Positions 8,796-16,509 of a DNA stretch of 64,000 bases are shown here, in pieces. The first letter of the stretch is position 1, and each line of letters starts with the position of its first letter. The notes below the pieces were generated by a model. The model saw nothing but the letters and a program-made list of their open reading frames with translations. It was not told where the DNA came from and made no database searches. The stretch is taken from the NCBI RefSeq assembly GCF_001982635.1, contig NZ_MKFI01000002.1:186001-250000 (forward strand), in the 5' to 3' direction. The DNA comes from Bradyrhizobium mercantei (GTDB lineage Bacteria > Pseudomonadota > Alphaproteobacteria > Rhizobiales > Xanthobacteraceae). The position numbers were made by a program, and so were the translations under genes.

Positions 8796-9139
8796 CGCTG
8801 ATCCGAGCCGGAACGTCGTTTCTCTTCGAGGACGCTTGGCCCATCTGGCTCAAAGCGGCGGGCGTCGAGTCTCTGCAGCCCGAGGTCGATCCGCTCACTT
8901 TCGAATATGCGCTGCCGGCAGTCGAGGCCGCCGCGTTTGGACTCGGCGTTGCGTTGGGGCGCTCACCGTTCGTCGACGACGATCTCAAAAGCGGGCGTCT
9001 GGTGCGTCCATTCGAGCAGTCCGTCGGGACGGGTCTCGCATACTACGTCGTATCGCCTCTCGAACTCGCCTCGCGACCGAAAGTGCGGATGTTCCGCAAC
9101 TGGATACTCGATCAATTCAGTACCGTCGAAGTTCGATGA
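8792..9139 (+). pseudogene. LysR-family regulator, C-terminal fragment
   Basis: 115 codons matching the last part of a GcvA-type LysR effector-binding domain (AWPIWLKAAGV, AAAFGLGVALGRSPFVDDDL, GRLVRPF). The N-terminal HTH and first half of the effector domain are absent; the left end coincides with the broken end of the AraC fragment, so one rearrangement seems to have truncated both genes. Not expected to be functional. Confidence 0.75.
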
Positions 9140-9235
9140 GCGTTTGAGCCTCGCGGTTCAAACAGCGGCTTCAGCGCTGTTGAGTGACGTCGATGATCGT
9201 CTGCGCGAACGGCCCGAAGAAACTGTCGGCTCAAA

Positions 9236-9274
9236 GCTTTGCCCGGCGTGCTGTCGCCTTGTCATTTGCTGCTG
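9236..9274 (-). repeat. dispersed 39-bp repeat, copy E
   Basis: A close match to consensus (CAGCAGCAAATGACAAGGCG). The ATG at 9265 opens a 35-codon frame starting MTRRQHAGQSFEP. It lies between the LysR fragment and the LuxR-type regulator. Confidence 0.75.
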
Positions 9275-9482
9275 GCCTTGGGGGTCACGACGCTTATCTC
9301 GTGTGGTGAAGCATTGAGCGGACCGGGCGGCGATGCGATCGACGCTCCTCTCCCGAAATCGCAACCAGGGCGCGTGCCGCGTTGGCAGGCCCAAGCGCGC
9401 GGAAAAACCGCACCGCGATACCTATGTTCGCTATGCTAGGATACGCTCAAACGCCCTGCCGAAATCACTTAACCAGAGCGAT

Positions 9483-12287
9483 ATGGCCAAGCGACAGAGA
9501 AAGAGTGCGTCACCACAGGAAAAGAAGCGCGAAAGCGCCGCGCGACCAAGGGTGCCGTCCTTGCAGGGCCGCGAGCCCGAAATTGCTCTGATCGATCAGT
9601 TGCTCGACCGGATGGATCAAGGCGGGTCCGCCCTCGTCTTCAGCGGAGCGCCCGGCGTTGGAAAGTCGGCACTGCTGGAAGAAGCAAAGAGCCGGGCGCG
9701 CGACCGCGGCATCATCGTCCTGTCCATGGCCGGCGTGCTGGCAGAAGTGCATCTGGCGTTCGCCGGGCTCGAGCAGGCGCTGCGCCCGCTCATGAAACCG
9801 GTGAAGTCCCTGGTCTCCCACCAGCGATCCGCTTTGCTGAATGCGTTTGGCATGAGCGATGATGCGACGGAGGCCCCGGATGTCTGGCTGGTCGCGCTTG
9901 CGGCGCTGACACTCCTGACCGGAAGCGCTAGCCGGAAACCGATCCTGCTGGTGGCCGACGACGTCCAGTGGCTGGATGAGGCGACCCGGGAGGTGCTGTC
10001 GTTCGTTTCCAGGCGATTGAGCTCGGACTCCATCGTGCTGCTGCTGGCGGCACGCGAGGGCTTCGATTTTCCCTTTGGAGACGTCGACACGCTGCGGCAC
10101 GTCATTCCGGCGCTTGATGATGCGGACGCTGCGCGCTTGCTTGATGTCCAGGCGCCCGGCCTTTCGAAGGAGTTGCGCAGCCGCTTCCTGCGCGAAGCAT
10201 CCGGCAATCCGTTGGCACTGGTGGAGCTGCCGCGCGGGTCGCGTGCAGACGATGATCACGAGGCGACATGGCTGCCATTGACGCAGCGGCTTGAACGCAC
10301 CTTCTCCAGCCGCCTGTCCGACCTTCCCGATGCCGCTCGCACGCTGCTGTACATCGCAGCCGAAAACGACGGAACTTCGCTCTACGAAATCATGCGGGCC
10401 GGCGAAGCGCTGCTCGGCCGGAGCATCGCAATCGATGCCTTCGCGCCGGCCATCGCGGTCAAGCTGATTGATCTCGATACAACGGAGGCTCGGTTTCGAC
10501 ACCCGCTGGTGCGATCCGCGATCCATCAGGCCGTCGACATCGCAACGCGCCAAAAGGTCCATGCCGCACTCGCTGACGTCATCGAGGATCAGGATCGCAG
10601 GCTTTGGCATCGGGCGACGGCGTCGATCGGCCCGGACGATGAACTGGCTACCGAGCACGATCTGATGGCCGCCCGCGCGTTGCGGCGCGGTGCGGTCGCG
10701 ATGGCTATAGACGTCCTGCAAGTCGCGGCAAGGCTGAGCAGCACAATCAGCGCCAGGCGGGAGCGGCTACTGCAGGCCGCCGAACTGGCCGCCGATCTGG
10801 GGCGCCCGGAGTTGCTCGAGAAGCTGCTGCGCGGGGCCGAGGTAGACGGCACGGATCGGCTCAGCGCAGCCCGGGTCGGCTGGTGTCGCGAGATGAGCCA
10901 GTTTCTGATCGTCAGCGATCCCGGAAGGACCCCTACCCTGATCGCCCTTGCCGACCAGGCGCGCGCTGCAGGGGCTGGGGACCTCGCCGCGAACCTTCTG
11001 TGGCGGGCGGCCCAACGCTGCTGGTGGAGCAACGCAAGCAGCACCGTGTGCGGCAACGTCCTTGCCGCGACGAGCGAACTGGGATTGCCGGATGCCGATC
11101 CGCGCCGCATCGCGATATGCGGCTATGTCGAGCCGCTTCGACGCGGCGGCGAGATCTACGCCAGGCTCAAAGTGCTTTCCGAAGCGCGTGGCAGCGACCC
11201 CCATGTTGCGCGAGTCCTTGGAAGCACCGCGAACGTCGTCGGCGCGTTTGATCTGGGTGCGAGCTTTCTCGCCGAGTCCAGCGCAGAGCTGCGCAAGCAG
11301 GCACGGATCGGCAATCTGGCGCGCGTGCTGTTTGCGCAGGCCTGGGCCGAAATGGAAATCGGCGATTGGGTCGGGGCGAAGCGGGAAGCCGAGGAAGCGG
11401 TCCGCTTTGCCGAGGAGACCGGAAGCACCGTATGGACAGCTGCAGGCACGATCGTGAAGGCAAAGCTTGCGGGCATGCAGGGCGATCTGCGGCAGTCTGA
11501 AGCGCATGCGGCTCACGCAGAGCGCTTGATCCTGTCCATCGGCGCCAGTTTCTTGCTGGCGATGCTGCAATTGGCGCGCGGCATCGCCACCATCGGTGCC
11601 GGCCGGCATAGCGAGGCTTTCGAGCATCTGCGGCGGCTGTTTTCGCCTGCCGATCCGGCATTCAACGCCGGCCTGCAGTTTTTCGCGCTGGCCGATTTCG
11701 TCGAAGCGGCCGTCCAGACCGATCATGCGCAAGCCGCGCACCGCGTGATCGAGGAGATCGAGCGCGTCTCGGCGCCAAGGCCGGTGCCATGGGTCGCGAC
11801 GATGCTGTCTTACGCCAAGGCACTGGTCGCCGCCAACGAGGATGCGGAGCAATCCTTCCTGCAGGGTCTCGGGCCGGCGGCGAAGAAATGGCCGTTCCTG
11901 CGGGCGCGCCTGCTGCTTGGCTATGGCGTTTGGCTGCGCCGGCAGCGCCGATCCGCCAATGCGCGCGCCCCTTTGCGCGAGGCCCGCGACATCTTCGACG
12001 CGCTCGGCGCCTCGCCCTGGAGCGAACGTGCGCGCGAGGAGCTGCGTGCATCCGGGGAAACGAGCCTGCGCCGGATCGAGCAAGTCTGGGAGAACCTCAC
12101 GCCGCAGGAACTGCACATTGCGCAGCTCGCAGCACAGGGGCTTTCGAACAAGGTCATCGGAACCAGACTCTATCTGTCGCACCGGACCATCGGCTATCAC
12201 CTGCACCGGGTGTTTTCCAAGACCGGGATCACGTCACGGTCCGGCTTGGCATCCATGCTCTCCATGGCGCAGAGCGGAGCGTCTTGA
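9483..12287 (+). CDS. large ATP-binding LuxR-family regulator (LAL/MalT-like)
   Basis: 934 residues. The N-terminal AAA-type ATPase has a Walker A motif SGAPGVGKSALL (about residues 54-65) and a Walker B region ILLVADDVQWLDE (about 155-167). The long middle is helical and repeat-like (TPR-type). The C-terminus is a LuxR helix-turn-helix (LTPQELHIAQLAAQGLSNK, HRTIGYHLHRVFSKTGI). This is the layout of LAL regulators, ATP-dependent activators that sense a ligand with the central region. The frame is open from 9333, but family similarity starts after the ATG at 9483. No partner gene is adjacent, so its target is unknown. Confidence 0.85.
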   Translation: MAKRQRKSASPQEKKRESAARPRVPSLQGREPEIALIDQLLDRMDQGGSALVFSGAPGVGKSALLEEAKSRARDRGIIVLSMAGVLAEVHLAFAGLEQALRPLMKPVKSLVSHQRSALLNAFGMSDDATEAPDVWLVALAALTLLTGSASRKPILLVADDVQWLDEATREVLSFVSRRLSSDSIVLLLAAREGFDFPFGDVDTLRHVIPALDDADAARLLDVQAPGLSKELRSRFLREASGNPLALVELPRGSRADDDHEATWLPLTQRLERTFSSRLSDLPDAARTLLYIAAENDGTSLYEIMRAGEALLGRSIAIDAFAPAIAVKLIDLDTTEARFRHPLVRSAIHQAVDIATRQKVHAALADVIEDQDRRLWHRATASIGPDDELATEHDLMAARALRRGAVAMAIDVLQVAARLSSTISARRERLLQAAELAADLGRPELLEKLLRGAEVDGTDRLSAARVGWCREMSQFLIVSDPGRTPTLIALADQARAAGAGDLAANLLWRAAQRCWWSNASSTVCGNVLAATSELGLPDADPRRIAICGYVEPLRRGGEIYARLKVLSEARGSDPHVARVLGSTANVVGAFDLGASFLAESSAELRKQARIGNLARVLFAQAWAEMEIGDWVGAKREAEEAVRFAEETGSTVWTAAGTIVKAKLAGMQGDLRQSEAHAAHAERLILSIGASFLLAMLQLARGIATIGAGRHSEAFEHLRRLFSPADPAFNAGLQFFALADFVEAAVQTDHAQAAHRVIEEIERVSAPRPVPWVATMLSYAKALVAANEDAEQSFLQGLGPAAKKWPFLRARLLLGYGVWLRRQRRSANARAPLREARDIFDALGASPWSERAREELRASGETSLRRIEQVWENLTPQELHIAQLAAQGLSNKVIGTRLYLSHRTIGYHLHRVFSKTGITSRSGLASMLSMAQSGAS

Positions 12288-12385
12288 CCCGACCTGTCAC
12301 CGGACTGGTCATTTGACAGATACTGCGCAGGCCATCGGTCAGCTACCTCTCGGCGGGCAACCCGCAAGAGACGGTAGGAGGCCAC

Positions 12386-13069
12386 GTGGCCAGCGCCAAT
12401 ACCAGCAATGCAAGAATCAGCACCGGGCGTGCGACCGAGGTCATTGACCGGGTCGTCACGTTCCGGGGCACGATCCGGTACCGCCCCACCCTGCCTGGGT
12501 GGGCGAGCCAATTCTCCGTCGGTAAGACCGGTCCTGATACCGCCGTCGGGACGGCATACGTTGGATCGCTGACCAGCAACATCGCGGCAACGCTGATGCC
12601 AACGTGGTCCTTTGCATCAGCCGCCCAATCTGTGAGCTCTCCCAGCGGAAGGGGGCTCGACCGCAGCAGATTTGCGCGCGTGCTGGCTTACGTCGAGTCC
12701 AATCTAGAGGGCGACATCTCGCTTGACCGCCTGGCATCGATCGCCTGTCTCAGCCGCTTTCACTTTGCCAGAGCGTTCAAGCAGTCCGTCGGACAATCAC
12801 CGCATCGCTATGTGAACGCCAGGCGCCTTGGGCGCGCGAAAGCATTGCTGATCGAGGCCGATCGGCCATTGGTCGATATCGCGTTTGCGCTTGGATTCTC
12901 TAGCCAGGCCAACTTTGCTCGCGCATTCAAACAGGCGACGGGATTGGCGCCCGGCCAATTTCGCCGCGAGGCGCAGTCGCGGCAACGCGACCCATTGCTA
13001 GCGGATCAGGTACGCGCGCTCGGCTTCGACGCGAGGTCGCAAAGACCACTCCATCGCAGCAACAAGTGA
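12386..13069 (+). CDS. AraC-family regulator lacking its sensor domain (paralogue 3)
   Basis: 227 residues. Residues from about 50 onward align with AraC paralogues 1 and 4, from the end of their sensor domain through the DNA-binding domain (LAYVESNLEGDISLDRLAS, LSRFHFARAFKQSVGQSP, DIAFALGFSSQANFARAF). The first ~50 residues are unrelated and replace roughly 180 sensor residues. Translation looks possible: a GTG start with AGGAGG four bases upstream. It may therefore be a constitutive DNA-binding variant or a decaying gene. Its stop codon is formed inside repeat copy F. It follows the LAL regulator by about 100 bases. Confidence 0.65.
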   Translation: MASANTSNARISTGRATEVIDRVVTFRGTIRYRPTLPGWASQFSVGKTGPDTAVGTAYVGSLTSNIAATLMPTWSFASAAQSVSSPSGRGLDRSRFARVLAYVESNLEGDISLDRLASIACLSRFHFARAFKQSVGQSPHRYVNARRLGRAKALLIEADRPLVDIAFALGFSSQANFARAFKQATGLAPGQFRREAQSRQRDPLLADQVRALGFDARSQRPLHRSNK

Positions 13070-13095
13070 CAAAACGGCAGCGCGCCGGGCAAAGC
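13057..13095 (+). repeat. dispersed 39-bp repeat, copy F
   Basis: A close match to consensus with GTG in place of ATG (CAGCAACAAGTGACAAAACG). The GTG frame (13066) reads MTKRQRAGQSLRPDIPYP.. and ends after 21 codons. The overlapping frame supplies the stop codon of the AraC gene. Confidence 0.75.
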
Positions 13096-13233
13096 CTGCG
13101 ACCGGACATTCCCTATCCTGCCACCGCGTGAGCCGTTGAGGACGGCTCGCGCCTCACCGCTTGCGAAAGCAAGCCAGACAACGGCACCACCGTCGATGCA
13201 TCCAACCGGAAGCCAGTAGCGAGGAATCAGGCC

Positions 13234-13500
13234 ATGGCACGCACAGTTGCAGATCAATTCGCCGAGACTCTCACCGCGGCAGGCGTGAAGCGCATCTACG
13301 GCATCGTTGGCGACACAGCTCGGGTTGCCGGTGAAAGTCGTCGTCTTCAACAACGGCGCGCCCGACTTCATCGAGCTCTAGCAGAAGTCGACCGGCATCC
13401 TCGACTTCGGCACCGACTGAACAATCCGAACTTCGCCGCCATGGCGGAAGCCGCCGGCGTGTGCGGCATTCGTCTCGAGGATCCGGCGCCGCGGTGTCGG
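13234..13500 (+). pseudogene. internally deleted pyruvate oxidase/dehydrogenase (poxB-like) remnant
   Basis: Begins exactly like a thiamine-diphosphate pyruvate dehydrogenase (MARTVADQFAETLTAAGVKR, YGIVGD) with a ribosome site (GAGGA) before the ATG. About 30 residues in, it jumps, in a shifted frame, to the C-terminal domain of the same family (LPVKVVVFNNGAPDFIEL, then a TAG stop, KSTGILDFGTD). It returns to the first frame with NNPNFAAMAEAAG and GIRLEDP. Some 350 residues, including nearly all of the cofactor and substrate domains, are missing. The remnant cannot be active. Confidence 0.8.
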
Positions 13501-13539
13501 CCGCACCCCATGGTGATGAACCAGCGAATTCAAATCGAC

Positions 13540-13825
13540 CCAGATTGACGACGTCGATAGCCACTATCGATCCAATCGGTTTGATCGATAGCGATAGCCT
13601 GACCATCTCCTCCGGCAAGGGTTCAACATTGATGCGGTCGTGATACGCCACCGCAAGAACCTGAAGGGATGGATCCTCAGCTTCGGACTCCGCGCCGCCG
13701 GGCCAGTGCGTGCTGGTGAAGGCGTTCGACCACTCCGTCAAAGCCATTGAGCAGCGCCACGGAGAGGCGGGATTGCTGCCGGCAGCAGAGCGATCAGAGG
13801 ATTGCACCGAGATCAATGTTTCCAT
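13540..13825 (-). other. possible NepR-like (anti-sigma) fragment
   Basis: An open frame starting at ATG 13825 contains LQVLAVAYHDRINVEPLPEE followed by MVRL. This resembles the single conserved helix-turn-helix segment of NepR anti-sigma factors, whose typical form is LR..YD.v..EPvPdr...Ll. The rest shows no recognisable sequence, and the frame continues into the antisense of the poxB remnant. No sigma factor or PhyR lies nearby. The resemblance is short and could be chance. Confidence 0.25.
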
Positions 13826-13912
13826 TGTACCGACTATTGCATCGGATCATACCTAGCTCACTGAACAGATTGCACCGCGCTAAACCCTGCGGGCCAGATG
13901 GAGGCGACTGAA

Positions 13913-14050
13913 ATGGATTTGAATAATCTCGATACGTTCCTGGCATTCCTCGGAATGACCTTCGGACTGGTGTCAGCTCTGCCGAACCTCTTCTTCCAAC
14001 CCAAGGCCGAGGCACACGGTGTGACAAGGCGGGGCTTGACCCGTGACTGA
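13913..14050 (+). CDS. 45-residue single-helix membrane peptide
   Basis: Starts MDLNNLDTFLAFLGMTFGLV and continues SALPNLFF: one hydrophobic segment followed by a short basic tail. GGAGG lies eight bases before the ATG, so translation is likely. It resembles the small proteins at 15306 and 16333 (Asp/Asn-rich first residues, then one hydrophobic helix, then a polar tail). It lies just upstream of the AraC gene at 14119. Function unknown. Confidence 0.55.
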   Translation: MDLNNLDTFLAFLGMTFGLVSALPNLFFQPKAEAHGVTRRGLTRD

Positions 14051-14118
14051 TCGGCGCGCGGCCGCGCGTCGCGCGCGCGGACGATTCACACCGACGTCAG
14101 AGTAACGAGGACCGCTCC

Positions 14119-15120
14119 ATGTCGACGGCCAGCGCACATCCCATCGCCGAGCGGCGACCAGAACCGCATCAGCATTGCGACTTCTGGCAGAGCCACGGAC
14201 CGACGGACCTGCTGCTGTCTTCGTCCGATCGCGGCTGGTCAGGCCTGTCGGTCGAAGTGCGGGCGCACGGCAAGAGCGTGATCCCCTGGCGGGGGACGCA
14301 ATCCGACACCGAAATCTGCGTCGATGTCAGCGGCAACGGATCGCTCGTCACGCGGCGAGCCACTGGAATCTCGGATCAAGCCGTCACCGGCCGCAACACG
14401 ATCTGGCTCACCCCCGCCGGCTGGCACGAAGGTTCGGTCGATATCGGCGGCGACTTGCCCGAGATCGCGCATATCTATTTGCCGCCGAGCCAGTTCTCCC
14501 GCGCCAAGCTCGGCATCGAGGTCGACGCTTCGGCGCTCGGCACGCTGCGGTACGACCGCGCCTTTGAAGATCCGTTGCTCGGCGAGATGGCTCGCGCCAT
14601 CGCGTCCGAACTGCGGACGGAAACCTCGGTCGGCAGATTGCTGGTGGAGTCGCTGGCGAGCAGCATGGCGGCGCGGCTGATTCAAAACTACATGACTAGC
14701 TCGACTGCACGGTCGGCCGCTCCCCTTGCAAGACAAGGGCTGGATCGGCGCAGACTGTTCCGCGTGCTGGACTACATCGATGCGAACCTGGAAGGCGACC
14801 TCTCGCTCGATCGCATGGCGTCGATAGCCTATCTCAGCCGATATCACTTTGCCCGTGCCTTCAGGCAGGCGGTCGGACAGCCTCCTCACCGTTACGTCGC
14901 GGCACGGCGCCTTCAGCGCGCAAGGGCCCTGCTGACCCAGAGCGACCGGCCCTTGATCGACATCGCGCTGGCGCTCGGCTTCTCCAGCCAGGCCAATTTC
15001 AACCGCGCATTCCGGCAAGCGACCGGAATGGCGCCAGGCCAGTACCGCCGCGCGCCGGTTTCACCACGGCCAGAGATGTCGCTGGCCGACATCAGGCAGG
15101 CTCTTCCGATCCTGGCGTGA
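14119..15120 (+). CDS. AraC-family transcriptional regulator (paralogue 4, intact)
   Basis: 333 residues, closely related over its whole length to the regulator at 2773-3795. The sensor half has LLLSSSDRGWSGLSVEVR, KSVIPWRGTQSDTEICVDV and HIYLPPSQFSRAKLGIEVD. The C-terminal AraC domain has LDYIDANLEGDLSLDRMAS, LSRYHFARAFRQAVGQPP and DIALALGFSSQANFNRAF. GAGGA lies before the ATG. Repeat copy G follows 31 bases after the stop. Targets unknown; the sensor kinase and efflux genes downstream are on the same strand and may be controlled by it. Confidence 0.85.
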   Translation: MSTASAHPIAERRPEPHQHCDFWQSHGPTDLLLSSSDRGWSGLSVEVRAHGKSVIPWRGTQSDTEICVDVSGNGSLVTRRATGISDQAVTGRNTIWLTPAGWHEGSVDIGGDLPEIAHIYLPPSQFSRAKLGIEVDASALGTLRYDRAFEDPLLGEMARAIASELRTETSVGRLLVESLASSMAARLIQNYMTSSTARSAAPLARQGLDRRRLFRVLDYIDANLEGDLSLDRMASIAYLSRYHFARAFRQAVGQPPHRYVAARRLQRARALLTQSDRPLIDIALALGFSSQANFNRAFRQATGMAPGQYRRAPVSPRPEMSLADIRQALPILA

Positions 15121-15151
15121 TGCGGCCTGGCCGCGCTCGCCGCGCGGCCTT

Positions 15152-15190
15152 CAGCAACGAATGAAAAAACCACGGCACGCCGGGCAAATC
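15152..15190 (+). repeat. dispersed 39-bp repeat, copy G
   Basis: CAGCAACGAATGAAAAAACC..., ATG at 15161 reading MKKPRHAGQIIRQHA. Here the frame stays open all the way into the sensor kinase frame, but the kinase has its own well-supported start at 15548, so the fusion is probably fortuitous. Confidence 0.65.
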
Positions 15191-15305
15191 ATTCGGCAGC
15201 ACGCATCGATATTGTCTTTCGCAGCATGGAGCGAGACGCGCGGGCGGGCGCAGCGCGCGTTGCCGTCGAGTTCACGTGTTCAATCAGCAATGGAGACGAA
15301 CTGCC

Positions 15306-15497
15306 ATGAACCTGACCAATCTTCAAACGCTCGCGACGGTCCTCGGAGCCGTCTTCGCACTGGTGTCGCTGTATACCCGCCGGCTGTCTCAACCCGGTGC
15401 CCTTCGCAAGGCGCCGGCAGTCGCCCGACGTCGACAGCAAGCAATGACAAGATCACGGCAATCCGCGCAAAGCGGTCAGGGACCGGACACTCCATAA
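15306..15497 (+). CDS. 63-residue small membrane protein
   Basis: Begins MNLTNLQTLATVLGAVFALV, one hydrophobic segment, followed by an Arg-rich tail. GGAG lies ten bases before the ATG. Related in layout to the peptides at 13913 and 16333. Its C-terminal 18 residues are encoded by repeat copy H, read in the same frame as the repeat's own ATG. Function unknown. Confidence 0.55.
   Translation: MNLTNLQTLATVLGAVFALVSLYTRRLSQPGALRKAPAVARRRQQAMTRSRQSAQSGQGPDTP
15435..15473 (+). repeat. dispersed 39-bp repeat, copy H
   Basis: CAGCAAGCAATGACAAGATC..., ATG 15444 reading MTRSRQSAQSGQGPDTP. It lies inside the 3' end of the 63-residue protein gene and about 75 bases upstream of the sensor kinase start. 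Confidence 0.65.
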
Positions 15498-15547
15498 ATC
15501 GAACCAAGCCGAGAACCCGACCCAGCCCCAACTACCAGGAGGCTCGC

Positions 15548-16336
15548 TTGCCCACTGTTGCACCTGTTCACGACTGCGAAGACCACACGCTGCTGCGCGC
15601 GCTGACGCACCGGATGCACGGCGACCTCGTTTCGTCGATCAATACAGTCTCTGCCGCCGCGCTCCGCGCGGACAATCCGGCCGTCAAGGTCGCGCTTGCG
15701 AGCGTCATCGAATTGCTCGAGCAGCAGGCCGGCGTTCATCGCGTGCTGGCAATGCCGGATCGCGACGGACTGGTCGACGCCGCCGAATCGATCCGCAAGC
15801 TCGCGCTCGGCCTGAGCCGGTCCTCGTTGGAGCCGGTTGGGATCCGTATTGCGCTGAATGCGGACAGCCTGCCGCTCGAAGCGGAGCGGTGTTGGCGCCT
15901 CGCTCTGGCTGTTCATGAGCTCGTGAGCAATGCCGCCCGGCACGCACATTTCGGCAGCCGGGATGGTGCGATCAAGATCAAGCTCTCACTGAGCGGGACA
16001 GTCGTCAATTGCATCGTCGCCGACAACGGTTCGCTCTCGGAGCGCCTGAAGCCGGCCCGCGGCTTGCAGATGGTCAACGACCTGGCCCGGAGCCTCGACG
16101 GCCGGATCGAATACGGCTTCGGAGCGCAGTTCTCGTCGTTCCTCGTCGTGTTTCCGCTCAGCGCGCGCGAACGGCGTGCCCACCAGATCGTCATGTCACG
16201 CCGCCTGCGGAGCGCCCGGAAAGTCATGCCGCCGCGACCGCGGCCGCAACCGGTACGCGCGCCCGCCGTTCCGGTGCCGGACGCAATACGAACCGACGTC
16301 TTCGCCGCTATTGAAAACGCCCTGGAGGCGACATGA
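15548..16336 (+). CDS. histidine-kinase-like protein (HisKA_2/HWE-type ATPase)
   Basis: 262 residues. The likely start is a TTG with a perfect AGGAGG five bases upstream (15537-15542); the frame is open further back but unsupported. An N-terminal helical dimerisation/phosphoacceptor-like region (LLRALTHRMHGDLVSSINTV, with His in RMHGD) is followed by an HATPase_c domain with N-box LAVHELVSNAARHA and a G1-like DNGSLSERLKPARGLQMV. There is no sensor domain and no receiver, so it is probably a soluble kinase. Its stop overlaps the next start (ATGA), indicating translational coupling to the small membrane protein and the downstream run. Confidence 0.7.
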   Translation: MPTVAPVHDCEDHTLLRALTHRMHGDLVSSINTVSAAALRADNPAVKVALASVIELLEQQAGVHRVLAMPDRDGLVDAAESIRKLALGLSRSSLEPVGIRIALNADSLPLEAERCWRLALAVHELVSNAARHAHFGSRDGAIKIKLSLSGTVVNCIVADNGSLSERLKPARGLQMVNDLARSLDGRIEYGFGAQFSSFLVVFPLSARERRAHQIVMSRRLRSARKVMPPRPRPQPVRAPAVPVPDAIRTDVFAAIENALEAT

Positions 16337-16509
16337 AGGATCTCTTCAACATCGCAACGTTCGCCATCGGCGCGTTCGGCTTTGCACTGTTCGTGTCAAG
16401 CCTGCGCCCGGATGTGATCGGGCAAGATCGCTCAACGCGCCTAGCCAGTGCAGTCACCCGCCTCCTCATTCCAATCAAGGCCAGCAACGGAGCAGGAGAA
16501 AAACCATGA
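16333..16509 (+). CDS. 58-residue small membrane protein
   Basis: Starts MKDLFNIATFAIGAFGFALF, a single hydrophobic segment, followed by a polar tail. GGAGG lies four bases before the ATG. It overlaps the kinase stop by ATGA, and its own stop again overlaps the ATG of the epoxide hydrolase gene (ATGA at 16506), a strong sign that it is translated. Third member of the one-helix peptide group in this region. Function unknown. Confidence 0.65.
   Translation: MKDLFNIATFAIGAFGFALFVSSLRPDVIGQDRSTRLASAVTRLLIPIKASNGAGEKP

Noticed and set aside
15161..15547. 129-residue N-terminal extension of the sensor kinase starting in repeat copy G
   Set aside because: Low-complexity sequence without a domain; the TTG at 15548 has a perfect ribosome binding site.
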